Below the pieces are notes generated by a model. That model did no database searches and was not told the DNA's origin. It saw nothing but the letters and a program-made list of their open reading frames with translations. From NCBI GenBank assembly GCA_038251315.1, contig JBBSBK010000084.1, positions 1 to 16,447 on the forward strand: DNA of 16,447 nt, read 5' to 3'. The DNA comes from JBBKXP01 sp038251315. Lineage in GTDB: Bacteria; Pseudomonadota; Alphaproteobacteria; Rhodobacterales; Rhodobacteraceae. The translations under genes were made by a program, and so were the position numbers. This document shows positions 6,087 to 14,317 of the stretch, one piece after another; positions within the stretch are counted from its first letter, which is position 1; each line of letters starts with the position of its first letter.

Positions 6087-6779
6087 TCAACTGATCGAGT
6101 CGATCCTGTCCGCGACAAGCGCCTGCAACCGCCAGAGGCCTGCGTCGCGAAGCCCGCGCGCCTCGAGGTGGGAAACCGTGTTGAGCAGATACTCTGCCCC
6201 CGTTCCGAAAGGACCGCAGGACCATGCCAGCACGTCCGCCACTTCTTCGGGCATCAATCGGCCAGCATAGGCCGGCGAACAACGGTTCATCACAAAGGCC
6301 AGCGCATTGGCTTTACCGACGTCGGTATCGACCCTGATCCAGCGCGGGATGTTGTTGATCGGCTTGATCGTGAATTCCCGGCGAAACAGCGCGTCAAGTT
6401 GGGGGGCGACAGGTTCGGCGGGCAAATCGAAAAGGACGCCCTTGCACTGGCCGCCCCGATCCAGCGCCAGCATCAAACCCGGACTCTCTGGTGTGCCGCG
6501 AAACCTTGTCTGACGCAGGCAGAATGACCGGCGCCAGCCCCGTGCGACCGCCACCGTCTCGCCAACATGGGCAATTTCGGGTTTCCAGATGAGCGACCCA
6601 TAGGCGAACAGGCGAATGGGGGTGCCAGGTTCGGGCTGCGCTGCGATTGTGCGAGCGACCCAGTCGGCGTAATCGGCATCGGTCTGCTGGAAAACGCCCG
6701 GCTGTGTCCCGGTGTCGGCTACATCACGGTGAACCTTGGAAAGATGCGCCGCCGTCAAACGCATTGCGACTGCCCGCAT
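6087..6779 (-). CDS. ChaC-like gamma-glutamylcyclotransferase
   Basis: A 230-residue cytoplasmic protein of the ChaC family, which cleaves glutathione to 5-oxoproline and Cys-Gly. Residues 57-66, LFAYGSLIWK, carry the YGSL substrate loop. FRREFT at 132-137 supplies the conserved acid (Glu135) expected to act as general base, and AEYLLNTVSHLEARGL near 195-210 is the typical C-terminal helix. The first 50 residues (predicted helix) precede the domain, as in many bacterial relatives. The start at 6779 is preceded by GGCGGG; an in-frame ATG at 6764 is an alternative. A good promoter-like sequence and an inverted repeat lie upstream. It follows lysS at 73 bases on the same strand. Confidence 0.85.
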   Translation of the reverse strand: MRAVAMRLTAAHLSKVHRDVADTGTQPGVFQQTDADYADWVARTIAAQPEPGTPIRLFAYGSLIWKPEIAHVGETVAVARGWRRSFCLRQTRFRGTPESPGLMLALDRGGQCKGVLFDLPAEPVAPQLDALFRREFTIKPINNIPRWIRVDTDVGKANALAFVMNRCSPAYAGRLMPEEVADVLAWSCGPFGTGAEYLLNTVSHLEARGLRDAGLWRLQALVADRIDSIS

Positions 6780-6793
6780 CGCTTTAACCCGCC

Positions 6794-6810
6794 ACGAGAT
6801 TGATTCTCGT
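6794..6810. promoter_or_regulatory. inverted repeat at the predicted transcription start of the ChaC gene
   Basis: ACGAGA (6794-6799), five bases, TCTCGT (6805-6810) is a perfect 6-5-6 inverted repeat. It begins five bases after the -10 element proposed at 6816-6821, so it covers the expected start point. It could be a repressor operator, a 5' leader hairpin, or a weak end structure for lysS. Confidence 0.4.
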
Positions 6811-6815
6811 CTGAA

Positions 6816-6844
6816 ATAATCTGCCCCGATCTTGCGTCAGTCAA
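6816..6844 (-). promoter_or_regulatory. sigma70-like promoter for the ChaC gene
   Basis: Minus strand: TTGACT (6844-6839) matches the -35 consensus at five of six positions. After a 17-base spacer, GATTAT (6821-6816) matches the -10 consensus at four of six. The ATG of the ChaC gene is 36 bases further. It lies within the lysS-chaC spacer, so chaC probably has its own start besides any read-through. Confidence 0.45.
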
Positions 6845-6852
6845 TCTGCTCG

Positions 6853-8433
6853 TCAGCCTCCGAGTTTCCCGGCCAATCCATCCTTGATCAGAGCGATGGT
6901 TTCATCGACCCCATATAGCGCGATGAACCCGCCAAATCGTGGCCCCTGCGATGCCCCCAGCAGCACCTCATAAAGGGCGGTGAACCAGTCGCGCAACGGG
7001 TCGAACCCGTGATCGGTGCCGACCGCGAACACCATCGTCTGCAACGCCTCGGCGTCCAGCCCGCCGCCCCATGTGGCCAGCCGCCCGTCCAGATCCATCA
7101 GTGCGGCGCGTTCCTTGTCAGTCGGGGCGCGATGCACCCGCGTTGGTTTCACGAAGTCATTGTAATAGCGCACCGCGAACCCCGCCGCGCGGTCCAGATC
7201 GGGATGGGTCGCCGCCGTGGCATCCCGTGCATACCGCTGGATGAACCCCCACAGCGCTTCCTTTTCCTCGGCCCCCGACACGGCGGCAAGGTTCAGCAGC
7301 ATCGCAAACGGCACCACCATATCAGAGGCGGGCACGTTGTGGCCGTGGATATGAAACACCGGATTATTCAGCCGCGCCGCAGTATCTTGCGTCGCATAGG
7401 CCCGCAATTGCTGATGATATTCATCGACCGCTTTGGGGATCACATCGAAATGCATCCGCTTTGCAGTTTTCGGCTTTTGGTACATGAAATAAGACAGCGA
7501 TTCCGACGCCGCATAGGTCAGCCATTCGTCGATCGACAACCCATTGCCCTTGGTCTTGGAAATCTTCTGGCCCTGTTCGTCCAGAAACAGTTCATAGCTG
7601 AAATGGTTCGGCTTCTTGCCGCCCAAAACCTCGCAAATGCCATCATAGATCGGGGTATTGGTCGAATGATCCTTGCCATACATCTCGAAATCGACGCCCA
7701 GTGCGGCCCAGCGCGCGCCAAAATCCGGCTTCCATTGCAATTTCACGTTGCCGCCCGTGACAGGCAACGTCCATTCGCGGCCCGTATCATCGTCGAACGT
7801 AATCGTATGGTCGCGCGCATTGACCTCTTTCATCGGCACATACAGAACCCGCCCGGTTTCCGGATGGATCGGCAGAAACGCCGAATAGGTCTGCTGACGC
7901 TCCTCGCGCAATGATTTCAACATGATCGCCATAATCGCGTCATAGCGTTCGGCGCACAGCCGCAAAGTGTCGTCGAATTGCCCGGACTTATAAAACTCGG
8001 TCGCCGAGATGAATTCGTATTCAAACCCGAAGGTATCCAGAAACCGCCGCAGCATAGCGTTGTTATGCGCCCCGAAGCTGTCATATTCGCCAAACGGATC
8101 GGGCACCGACGTCAGCGGACGCTGCATGTTCTCCAGCAGCATCTCGCGCTGGGGCACATTGTCGGGCACCTTGCGCATGCCGTCGACATCGTCGGAAAAG
8201 CAGATCAGGCGGGTCGGAATATCCGATATCACCTCGAACGCACGGCGGATCATCGTCGTGCGCGACACTTCACCAAAGGTGCCGATATGGGGCAGACCGG
8301 ACGGGCCGTAACCGGTTTCAAACAGCACATACCCCTTGGGCGGCGGTGCCTTGTCGTAACGTTGGGCCAACGCACGGGCCTCTTCAAACGGCCAGGCCTT
8401 GCTTGTCATCGCGGCATTGCGCAGATCGGACAT
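6853..8433 (-). CDS. lysS: lysyl-tRNA synthetase, class I
   Basis: A 526-residue enzyme that charges tRNA-Lys with lysine using ATP. It is the class I (archaeal-type) form typical of many alphaproteobacteria, not the class II form. The HIGH-type motif is HIGT at residues 49-52 (GLPHIGTFGE) and the KMSKS-type motif is KISKTKG at 290-296. The length agrees with the family (about 500-530). WKPDFGARWAALGVDFEMYGKDHSTNT (235-260) is the conserved zinc-free connector and active-site region. The ATG at 8433 is preceded by AGAAGAAAG at a somewhat long distance. It heads a minus-strand run with the ChaC and DUF4864 genes. Divergent from the TerB-like gene across a 125-base spacer. Confidence 0.97.
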   Translation of the reverse strand: MSDLRNAAMTSKAWPFEEARALAQRYDKAPPPKGYVLFETGYGPSGLPHIGTFGEVSRTTMIRRAFEVISDIPTRLICFSDDVDGMRKVPDNVPQREMLLENMQRPLTSVPDPFGEYDSFGAHNNAMLRRFLDTFGFEYEFISATEFYKSGQFDDTLRLCAERYDAIMAIMLKSLREERQQTYSAFLPIHPETGRVLYVPMKEVNARDHTITFDDDTGREWTLPVTGGNVKLQWKPDFGARWAALGVDFEMYGKDHSTNTPIYDGICEVLGGKKPNHFSYELFLDEQGQKISKTKGNGLSIDEWLTYAASESLSYFMYQKPKTAKRMHFDVIPKAVDEYHQQLRAYATQDTAARLNNPVFHIHGHNVPASDMVVPFAMLLNLAAVSGAEEKEALWGFIQRYARDATAATHPDLDRAAGFAVRYYNDFVKPTRVHRAPTDKERAALMDLDGRLATWGGGLDAEALQTMVFAVGTDHGFDPLRDWFTALYEVLLGASQGPRFGGFIALYGVDETIALIKDGLAGKLGG

Positions 8434-8558
8434 GGGATCGTGCTTTCTTCTGGGACTGCCGGGCTGCTGGGGCAGCCGGGGACGCGGTCAATCAGCACTC
8501 CCTATTGCTCCGCTGCGGGGTCGTCAATAAATGGGGCTTGTAACGCAAAGGAAACGCG
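8434..8558. promoter_or_regulatory. divergent lysS / TerB-like intergenic region
   Basis: This spacer must carry promoters for both directions. Bases 8468-8483 hold a GC-rich hairpin (GGCTGC, loop TGGG, GCAGCC with extra outer pairs) in the lysS leader. A TTGACG on the minus strand (8527-8522) is a fair -35 for lysS, but the matching -10 (TAGGGA) is poor. For the plus strand I see TTGCTC and TAAATG 17 bases apart, also weak. No T-box is expected or seen. Confidence 0.4.
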
Positions 8559-8978
8559 ATGAACGATCATGCCCCGATGACCGCCCAGGATGCTCTGGTC
8601 GCCCTGATGATCGCGGTTTCAGCATCCGACGAGGACATGCGCACCGCCGAACTGCTTGGCATCACCAACATCATCAACAATCTGCCAGTCTTTGGCGATT
8701 ATGACGCCGACCGGCTGACCAACGTCACCACGCTGGTCTTTGACTTGCTGGAACAAGAGGACGGGTTGGACGCCTTGTTCGGCCTGATCCGCGACGCCCT
8801 GCCCGTCCGGCTGCACGAAACCGCCTATGCGCTGTCCTGCGATGTCGCCGCCGCCGACGGGCAGATCATGGGAGCCGAGGCGCGGATGCTCGAGGAAATC
8901 CGCGAAGAACTGAACATCGACCGGCTTCACGCCGCCGCAATCGAACGCGGCGCACGCGCACGGCATATGACGCTTTAA
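8559..8978 (+). CDS. TerB-like protein
   Basis: A 139-residue, mostly helical cytoplasmic protein of the TerB superfamily. Two acidic repeats fit the family's metal-binding helices: SASDEDMRTAE (residues 21-31) and AAADGQIMGAEARML in the C-terminal half. TerB domains are linked to tellurite resistance and to stress or membrane-associated complexes, but single-domain bacterial copies like this one have no fixed role, and no ter operon surrounds it. An AAAGGAAACGCG ribosome-binding site precedes the ATG. The gene converges on dacB with only four bases between the stop codons and no terminator in between. Confidence 0.85.
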   Translation: MNDHAPMTAQDALVALMIAVSASDEDMRTAELLGITNIINNLPVFGDYDADRLTNVTTLVFDLLEQEDGLDALFGLIRDALPVRLHETAYALSCDVAAADGQIMGAEARMLEEIREELNIDRLHAAAIERGARARHMTL

Positions 8979-8982
8979 TCCC

Positions 8983-10485
8983 CTAGCGCATCGCCCAGCG
9001 CTGCAAAAGCCGCTGCTGCAAATGCTTGCCACGGGCATTCCATGCTGCTGCACCCTCGGGTTGATCGACGCCCTGCGCCTTGGCCGCATCCCGTCGTTCC
9101 GGGTTTTCGGCAAAGATGGCGAATGCGGTCTGCTGTCCGCTGGCCGACCGTTCATAGCCCGCCAGTGCGGTCACAAAATCCAGCGTGCCGGTCTTGGCTA
9201 CCACCGCCCCGGCAAACCCGCGCATCGGATCGCCCCGTGCATCCAGCATCGCGATCCGTTTCAGCAGCGGGCGCAGCACCCCCGGCACCCCCGGTGCGGT
9301 CAGCAGGCGTACCATATCGGCGGCCGAGATATGCGACACATCGCTTAACCCCGAATGATCGGCGCAGACTATATGCACCCCGGCCTTGGCCCGCGCCCAG
9401 ATCGCCATGCCCAAGGCCGACGTGCGCTGCCCGCGCGCCTCCCCGGTGCGGGCCTGCGTCGCGGTCAAGCCGACCGCCTCGGCGGTCAGGTTGGTCGAAT
9501 ATTTCAGCATATCCTGCAGGATGTCGGTCAGGGGCGGGCTGTTGTGCCGGGCGACCTCGCGGCCGTCGGGCAGATCAGCCACGACCACAGCCTCGGGCAG
9601 CGTCACTCCTGCCGAGCGCGCCAGCGTGCGGAACACGTCGCCCGCATAGGCTCCCGGAAACCGCACGGGCAGCCAACGTGACCCGGCATCGCCCAAAGCT
9701 GTCCGCGCCACTGTCCATTCGTCGCGCCCGCTCCCACCGCGGTAGGTGAACAGCGGCGCGGACCGATCCACCACGGCGACCCGTGCCATGCTGACAGGTG
9801 GCACCACCTTGTCCGACCGCGCGTCCATCGTCACGGCATAGTCGCCGTCCTGCCGTTTCCATTCAAAATAGACCCGGTTGAAATTCAGGTTCAGCCCCGA
9901 CAGCGCCGGGTTATAACCGAAATGGTCCAACTGCCCCGGCTCCAGCTCGTTCAGATAGGGCAGCGCGCCTTCCCAGATCAGGAACCGGCCGGTAACCCCC
10001 GTCACCCCAGCGGCGCGCAGTTCGGCAGTTAGCGTCACCAGATCGTCGGTCAGCAGTTGCGGATCGCCACCCCCCGCAAGCACCAGATCGCCCTGCACCA
10101 CGCCATCGGTCAACGGACCGGTTGCCAGAACCCGCGTGACAAACCGAAACCCCCGGCCCAAGGCGTCGAGGGCATAAAGCGTCGTCACCATCTTCAACAC
10201 TGACGCAGGCGGCAGGGCGACATCGGCAGCGTGGGAATCCAGAACCGCGCCGTCCCGCAGATCGGCAAGAACAAACCCGACCGTCCCGCCCAGATCGGCC
10301 TCGGCCACCATATCGGCGGTGGTCGGGCGCGACCGGGGGCGCTGCGCAGGTGCTGGCGCAGCGACGGTCTGCAACGCCCGCGCACGCGGACGCTGCGACT
10401 GTCCCGGTGCCTCGGCAAGGGCCAGCGTCGCGGCAGACGAAAACAGACCTGCAAGGGCGGCACGGCGATTGAATACAGCGCTCAT
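8983..10485 (-). CDS. dacB: D-alanyl-D-alanine carboxypeptidase/endopeptidase (PBP4 type)
   Basis: A 500-residue penicillin-binding protein of the PBP4/DacB class, which trims stem peptides and cuts D-Ala-meso-DAP cross-links in the periplasm. The three active-site motifs are visible: SVLK (Ser95, Lys98), STN (330-332) and KTG (431-433). An inserted domain between the first and second motifs, as in all S13-family enzymes, accounts for the length. The N terminus (NRRAALAGLFSSAATLALA) has twin arginines ahead of a moderate hydrophobic core, so export by Tat is possible although a Sec signal fits too. A Pro/Arg-rich linker follows. I chose the ATG at 10485 over 10491 because AGAGA spacing suits it better. 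It follows nadD by 47 bases. Confidence 0.93.
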   Translation of the reverse strand: MSAVFNRRAALAGLFSSAATLALAEAPGQSQRPRARALQTVAAPAPAQRPRSRPTTADMVAEADLGGTVGFVLADLRDGAVLDSHAADVALPPASVLKMVTTLYALDALGRGFRFVTRVLATGPLTDGVVQGDLVLAGGGDPQLLTDDLVTLTAELRAAGVTGVTGRFLIWEGALPYLNELEPGQLDHFGYNPALSGLNLNFNRVYFEWKRQDGDYAVTMDARSDKVVPPVSMARVAVVDRSAPLFTYRGGSGRDEWTVARTALGDAGSRWLPVRFPGAYAGDVFRTLARSAGVTLPEAVVVADLPDGREVARHNSPPLTDILQDMLKYSTNLTAEAVGLTATQARTGEARGQRTSALGMAIWARAKAGVHIVCADHSGLSDVSHISAADMVRLLTAPGVPGVLRPLLKRIAMLDARGDPMRGFAGAVVAKTGTLDFVTALAGYERSASGQQTAFAIFAENPERRDAAKAQGVDQPEGAAAWNARGKHLQQRLLQRWAMR

Positions 10486-10532
10486 CGCCATTCTCTAGCC
10501 CGGTTCGCGGGCGCGCTTCAACGGCTCCGGCT

Positions 10533-11147
10533 TCACGATGTAGCAGGCCCGCCCCAGCCGCCCTGTGCCCGGATCGCGCTGGACGACTGATCAGACAACG
10601 GCAGGTTGATGAAACACCATGCCGGGGCGGGCATCCGGCCTAACAGGGCTGATGCGTAGGCTGGCAACCGATAGTGCTGATAAACCTCGGCCGCCTTGGA
10701 CAACCGCGCCGAAATGCGGTCGCCGGGGCGGGCAACAACGCCGACCGGCACGTTGTCCATGATCGACCGCCAGTCCTGCCAGCGATGAAACTGCGCCAGA
10801 TTGTCGGCCCCCATCAGCCAGACAAAGCGGACGCGCGGGTAAAGGTCGTGCAGATGTGCCAGCGTCTCGGCGGTATGGCGGGTGCCGATCCGCGCCTCGA
10901 TGTCTGTCACTGTGACGCGCGGGTGCCGCATCAGCGCCCGCGCCCCAGCCAGCCGATCGGCCAAGGGGGCCGGGCCACGCAGTTTGAGCGGATTGCCCGG
11001 ACTGACCAGCCACCACACCCGGTCCAGCCCGAACCGGATCAGCGCGGTCCGGGTAATATGCACATGGCCGCAGTGGGCCGGATCGAACGACCCGCCCAGC
11101 AGGCCCACCACCTGCCCGTCGCCCGCCACCGGTAACCCTGTTTTCAT
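10533..11147 (-). CDS. nadD: nicotinate-nucleotide adenylyltransferase
   Basis: A 204-residue enzyme that joins nicotinate mononucleotide and ATP to form deamido-NAD in NAD synthesis. Residues 18-28, GGSFDPAHCGH, are the nucleotidyltransferase signature with the HxGH-type motif (here HCGH). MGADNLAQFHRWQDW (112-126) is the typical nicotinate-site segment, and SSSAIR (188-193) is the C-terminal ATP-binding motif usually written ISSTxIR. The ATG at 11147 is preceded by GGGGGA; the frame is open to 11222 but overlaps the aldo/keto reductase end. It lies 25 bases after the aldo/keto reductase and 47 before dacB, so the three are probably co-transcribed. Confidence 0.95.
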   Translation of the reverse strand: MKTGLPVAGDGQVVGLLGGSFDPAHCGHVHITRTALIRFGLDRVWWLVSPGNPLKLRGPAPLADRLAGARALMRHPRVTVTDIEARIGTRHTAETLAHLHDLYPRVRFVWLMGADNLAQFHRWQDWRSIMDNVPVGVVARPGDRISARLSKAAEVYQHYRLPAYASALLGRMPAPAWCFINLPLSDQSSSAIRAQGGWGGPATS

Positions 11148-11172
11148 CGCGTCCCCCGGCGGATGCTTCGCC

Positions 11173-12198
11173 TCACGCCTCGGACGACTGTGCCCAAAGG
11201 TTGATCTTTTCCTCGTCGGCATACTGGTCGATCAGGGCGCGTTCGTCGGCGGTAAACTCCAGATTGGCGACTGCACCGGCGCAATCGATGACCTGTTCGG
11301 GCTTTGACGCGCCGATCAGCGCCGTGGTGATCCCGCCGTCGCGCAGCACCCACGCAATCGCCATCTGGGCCAGTGTCTGACCCCGCACCGCCGCCAAGTC
11401 GTTCAACTTGCGGATATTCGCCATCGCATTGTCCGACAGCATCGCCGGGTCAAGCGACTTGCCCTGCGCCGCCCGGCCATCCTTGACGCCGCCCAGATAC
11501 TTCTTGGTCAGCATCCCCTGGGCCAAGGGGGTGAACGCGATCGATCCGACGCCCAGTTCGGCCAGCGTATCCTTCAGGCCATCACGTTCGACCCAGCGGT
11601 TCAGCATGTTGTAACTTGGCTGATGGATCAGACAGGGGGTGCCGAGATCGTTCAGGATGGCAACAGCCTCGCGCGTGCGCTCGGAGTTGTAGGATGATAT
11701 TCCGGCATAAAGGGCGCGGCCCGACCGCACAATATAGTCCAACGCGCCCATCGTTTCCTCGAGCGGCGTATCGGGGTCGAAGCGGTGCGAATAAAAGATA
11801 TCGACATAGTCGAGCCCCATGCGTTTCAGCGACTGATCGCAGGACGCCACGAGATACTTGCGGCTGCCCCATTCGCCATAGGGGCCGTCCCACATGTTGT
11901 ATCCAGCCTTGGAACTGATGATGAGCTCGTCACGCAGGCCCCTGAAGTCCTCGGTCAGAATTGACCCGAACGCATGTTCCGCCGACCCAGGTGGCGGACC
12001 GTAATTGTTGGCAAGATCAAAGTGGGTAATGCCGTGGTCAAAGGCGGTGCGGCAGATCGCGCGCTTGGTCTCGTGCGGGGTATCGCCGCCGAAATTGTGC
12101 CACAGACCGAGCGACACGGCAGGCAGTTTCAACCCCGATTTGCCGCAGCGACGGTAAACCATCTGCGAATAACGATCCTGCGCCGGCATATATGTCAT
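11173..12198 (-). CDS. aldo/keto reductase, YghZ-type (L-glyceraldehyde 3-phosphate reductase)
   Basis: A 341-residue NADPH-dependent oxidoreductase. The catalytic tetrad is visible as Asp61, Tyr66, Lys97 and His138, in THFDLANNYGPPPGSAE, SSKAGY and FYSHR. The string MVYRRCGKSGL and the segments SLGLWHNFG and LLNR-like NMLNRW strongly resemble E. coli YghZ, which reduces L-glyceraldehyde 3-phosphate and methylglyoxal; the exact substrate here is inferred. The frame is open to 12282, but the ATG at 12198 has GGGGGTTT upstream and fits the family's start. It leads the probable transcript with nadD and dacB and is divergent from the GGDEF-EAL gene across a 187-base spacer. Confidence 0.9.
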   Translation of the reverse strand: MTYMPAQDRYSQMVYRRCGKSGLKLPAVSLGLWHNFGGDTPHETKRAICRTAFDHGITHFDLANNYGPPPGSAEHAFGSILTEDFRGLRDELIISSKAGYNMWDGPYGEWGSRKYLVASCDQSLKRMGLDYVDIFYSHRFDPDTPLEETMGALDYIVRSGRALYAGISSYNSERTREAVAILNDLGTPCLIHQPSYNMLNRWVERDGLKDTLAELGVGSIAFTPLAQGMLTKKYLGGVKDGRAAQGKSLDPAMLSDNAMANIRKLNDLAAVRGQTLAQMAIAWVLRDGGITTALIGASKPEQVIDCAGAVANLEFTADERALIDQYADEEKINLWAQSSEA

Positions 12199-12385
12199 CG
12201 AAACCCCCAAAGTATTGTCGCGGGCATCATCCACGGGAGGCGCGGGTTGTAAAGCGACTGCACAACCGCTCTGGCCTTTCAATTTTTGCGGATTTCACGC
12301 GGGTTGCATTAAGGCGTTGCAAACCCCTGGCGGGGCAAATTCGGCGCGACAGGGGTTCGAACACAGGACAGGATCGGCGGCAAGC
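12199..12385. promoter_or_regulatory. divergent spacer with two inverted repeats
   Basis: The 187-base region separates the aldo/keto reductase from the PAS-GGDEF-EAL gene. It holds GGTTGT (12245-12250) and ACAACC (12262-12267), six pairs 11 bases apart, and AACCCCTG (12322-12329) with CAGGGGTT (12350-12357), eight perfect pairs 20 bases apart. The second ends 28 bases before the ATG at 12386. Either could be a leader hairpin or a dimer-binding operator. I see no convincing sigma70 promoter for either direction. Confidence 0.4.
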
Positions 12386-14284
12386 ATGGCCAATGACATT
12401 CCGTTGGCAAAAAGATTGCATGGACAGGCGCCCCTGCCGTCGCGGCACGGTGTGGCGACGTCGGACGCGGCGGCTTTGCCCGTCGCGTCCTGCCAGTCCG
12501 GCAGCGACACCGAACATTTCCGATTTGCCGCCGAAAACGCCAGCGACGGGATCATCATCACCGCGCTGGACGGGTTGATCGTTTGGGTCAATGCTTCCTA
12601 CTGCCGGATCATGGGCCGCACACCGGACGAAATGCTGGGCCGGAACCCGTTGTCGTTCTGTCTGCCGCTGGACGATCAGCGCGACCTGACCGACTGGTGT
12701 TATGACCCGGTCGAAGACTTTGGCGATCTTGTGCTGCGGCGCAACCGGCGAAAGTCAGGCGAACTGTTCTGGAACCAGATGAGCGCGTCGCAACATCAGG
12801 CCGCCGACGGCACCCGCTTTGTCATCATCGTCTGCCGCGACGTCACCAAACAGATCGACCGCGAACAGCAGTTGCGCGACACTCGTGCCCAGCTTGAGCA
12901 TGCCGCGACCCATGATACTCTGACCGATCTCGCCAACCGGGGCGCGCTTGAACGGTTCGCCCGCGGTGCCCTCGCGACTGGCGGGGCGGGGCGGGTCGGG
13001 GTGCTGCACCTCGATCTCGACCGGTTCAAGGACGTGAACGACACGCATGGCCATGCCGGCGGTGACGCCATGCTGATCCACGTCGCCAGATCGGCCCGTG
13101 CCGTGGTGCGCAACGTCGATATGGTCGGGCGAATCGGCGGCGACGAATTCATCGTCGTCTGCACCGGCTTGTCCTGCCTCGCCGATCTCGAAGCGATCGG
13201 TCACGCCATTCAGGCCCGGGTGGCGCAGCCCCTGTTCTGGCAGGACCGAACACTGTTGACGCGGGTCAGCATCGGCGCGGTGCTGGCCGCGCCCGACACC
13301 CGCGACCCGACCGACCTGTTCCAGAAGTCCGATTTTGCCCTCTACGAAGTGAAAAAGGCCGGGCGCGGGCGGGTCGCATCCTATGACGAAACCTTGCACC
13401 GGCTGCACGCCCGGCAGGTGCGCATGGCCTCGGACCTCGGCGATGCGATTCGCAATGGCGGCCTGACCTTCGTGTTTCAGCCGGTGTTCGACCAGAGCAT
13501 CGCCGCCGTCGTCGGGTTCGAAACCCTCGCCCGCTGGCACCATCCGACACGCGGGTCGATTCCTCCCGACGAATTCCTGCCGCTTGCCCGCGATCTGGGT
13601 CTGATCGTCGCCGTCGATCTGGCCGCAATGCAGGCTGCCGCCGCCATGCAGACCGCGCTCTGGGCAGCCGGACACAAGCTAGGGATGTCGATGAACGCCT
13701 CGGCCGATCTGCTGACCCATCCGGATTTTCTAACACACCTGACCGCCGCGACCGACGGCCGCGACATCCCTAACCGTACCTTCATCATCGAAGTGCTGGA
13801 AACCACACTGTTCAGCACCCAGGCCGACGGCGACAAGAATGCCCGCGCCATCAATGCACTGACCGATCTGGGGTTCACCGCAATCCTTGACGATTTTGGC
13901 ACCGGGCATGCCGGGCTGCTGCACCTTGCCCGCCTTGCCATCGCCGGAGTCAAGATCGATCGGTCGCTGATCCGCAACCTGACCGATACCAGCGCCAACG
14001 TCATCATCACCAAGTCGATCATCGATCTGTGCCGCAACCTGCAACTCGACGTCATCGCCGAAGGGGTCGAAACTCAAGGGCAGGCGCTGCAACTGCGCGC
14101 GCTGGGCTGTGACTTTATCCAAGGATTTCTGGTCGCCCCACCGATGCCGCCGGGCGATGTGCTGGCATGGCTGGCCCGGCGCCAATGCCCCGAATACGCC
14201 GCGCGTCCCGTCACGGCGCCAAGGCGTCGGGCGCCCGCCCCGCCCGCCAATCCGGCCATTGAACCCTTGCCGCAACGCCACTAG
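12386..14284 (+). CDS. PAS-GGDEF-EAL cyclic-di-GMP signalling protein
   Basis: A 632-residue protein without clear membrane segments. A PAS domain lies at about 42-160, a GGDEF diguanylate cyclase at about 170-335 and an EAL phosphodiesterase at about 345-600. The cyclase motif is exact (RIGGDEF, 249-255) and the inhibitory site RNVD (242-245) sits five residues before it, so product feedback is expected. The EAL core is present: FETLAR (378-383; EAL is ETL), MNAS (436-439), ExxE at 469-472, DDFGTG (502-507), KID (523-525), EGVE (559-562) and QG (579-580). Both activities may be functional. The PAS domain resembles LOV domains (GRNPLSFC, FWNQMSAS) but lacks the cysteine at the usual place. 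The ATG at 12386 is chosen because the 57 residues upstream have no domain character. Confidence 0.92.
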   Translation: MANDIPLAKRLHGQAPLPSRHGVATSDAAALPVASCQSGSDTEHFRFAAENASDGIIITALDGLIVWVNASYCRIMGRTPDEMLGRNPLSFCLPLDDQRDLTDWCYDPVEDFGDLVLRRNRRKSGELFWNQMSASQHQAADGTRFVIIVCRDVTKQIDREQQLRDTRAQLEHAATHDTLTDLANRGALERFARGALATGGAGRVGVLHLDLDRFKDVNDTHGHAGGDAMLIHVARSARAVVRNVDMVGRIGGDEFIVVCTGLSCLADLEAIGHAIQARVAQPLFWQDRTLLTRVSIGAVLAAPDTRDPTDLFQKSDFALYEVKKAGRGRVASYDETLHRLHARQVRMASDLGDAIRNGGLTFVFQPVFDQSIAAVVGFETLARWHHPTRGSIPPDEFLPLARDLGLIVAVDLAAMQAAAAMQTALWAAGHKLGMSMNASADLLTHPDFLTHLTAATDGRDIPNRTFIIEVLETTLFSTQADGDKNARAINALTDLGFTAILDDFGTGHAGLLHLARLAIAGVKIDRSLIRNLTDTSANVIITKSIIDLCRNLQLDVIAEGVETQGQALQLRALGCDFIQGFLVAPPMPPGDVLAWLARRQCPEYAARPVTAPRRRAPAPPANPAIEPLPQRH

Positions 14285-14317
14285 GAAGAGAGCGATCACC
14301 GCAGCGGAGCGTTTCAC

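Noticed and set aside
8499..8527. A lysS promoter TTGACG-17-TAGGGA
   Set aside because: The -35 is good but the -10 matches only two of six positions, so I do not call it.
12351..12375. GGGGTTCGAACAC resembles a tRNA T arm
   Set aside because: No matching T stem, anticodon arm or acceptor stem can be drawn around it.
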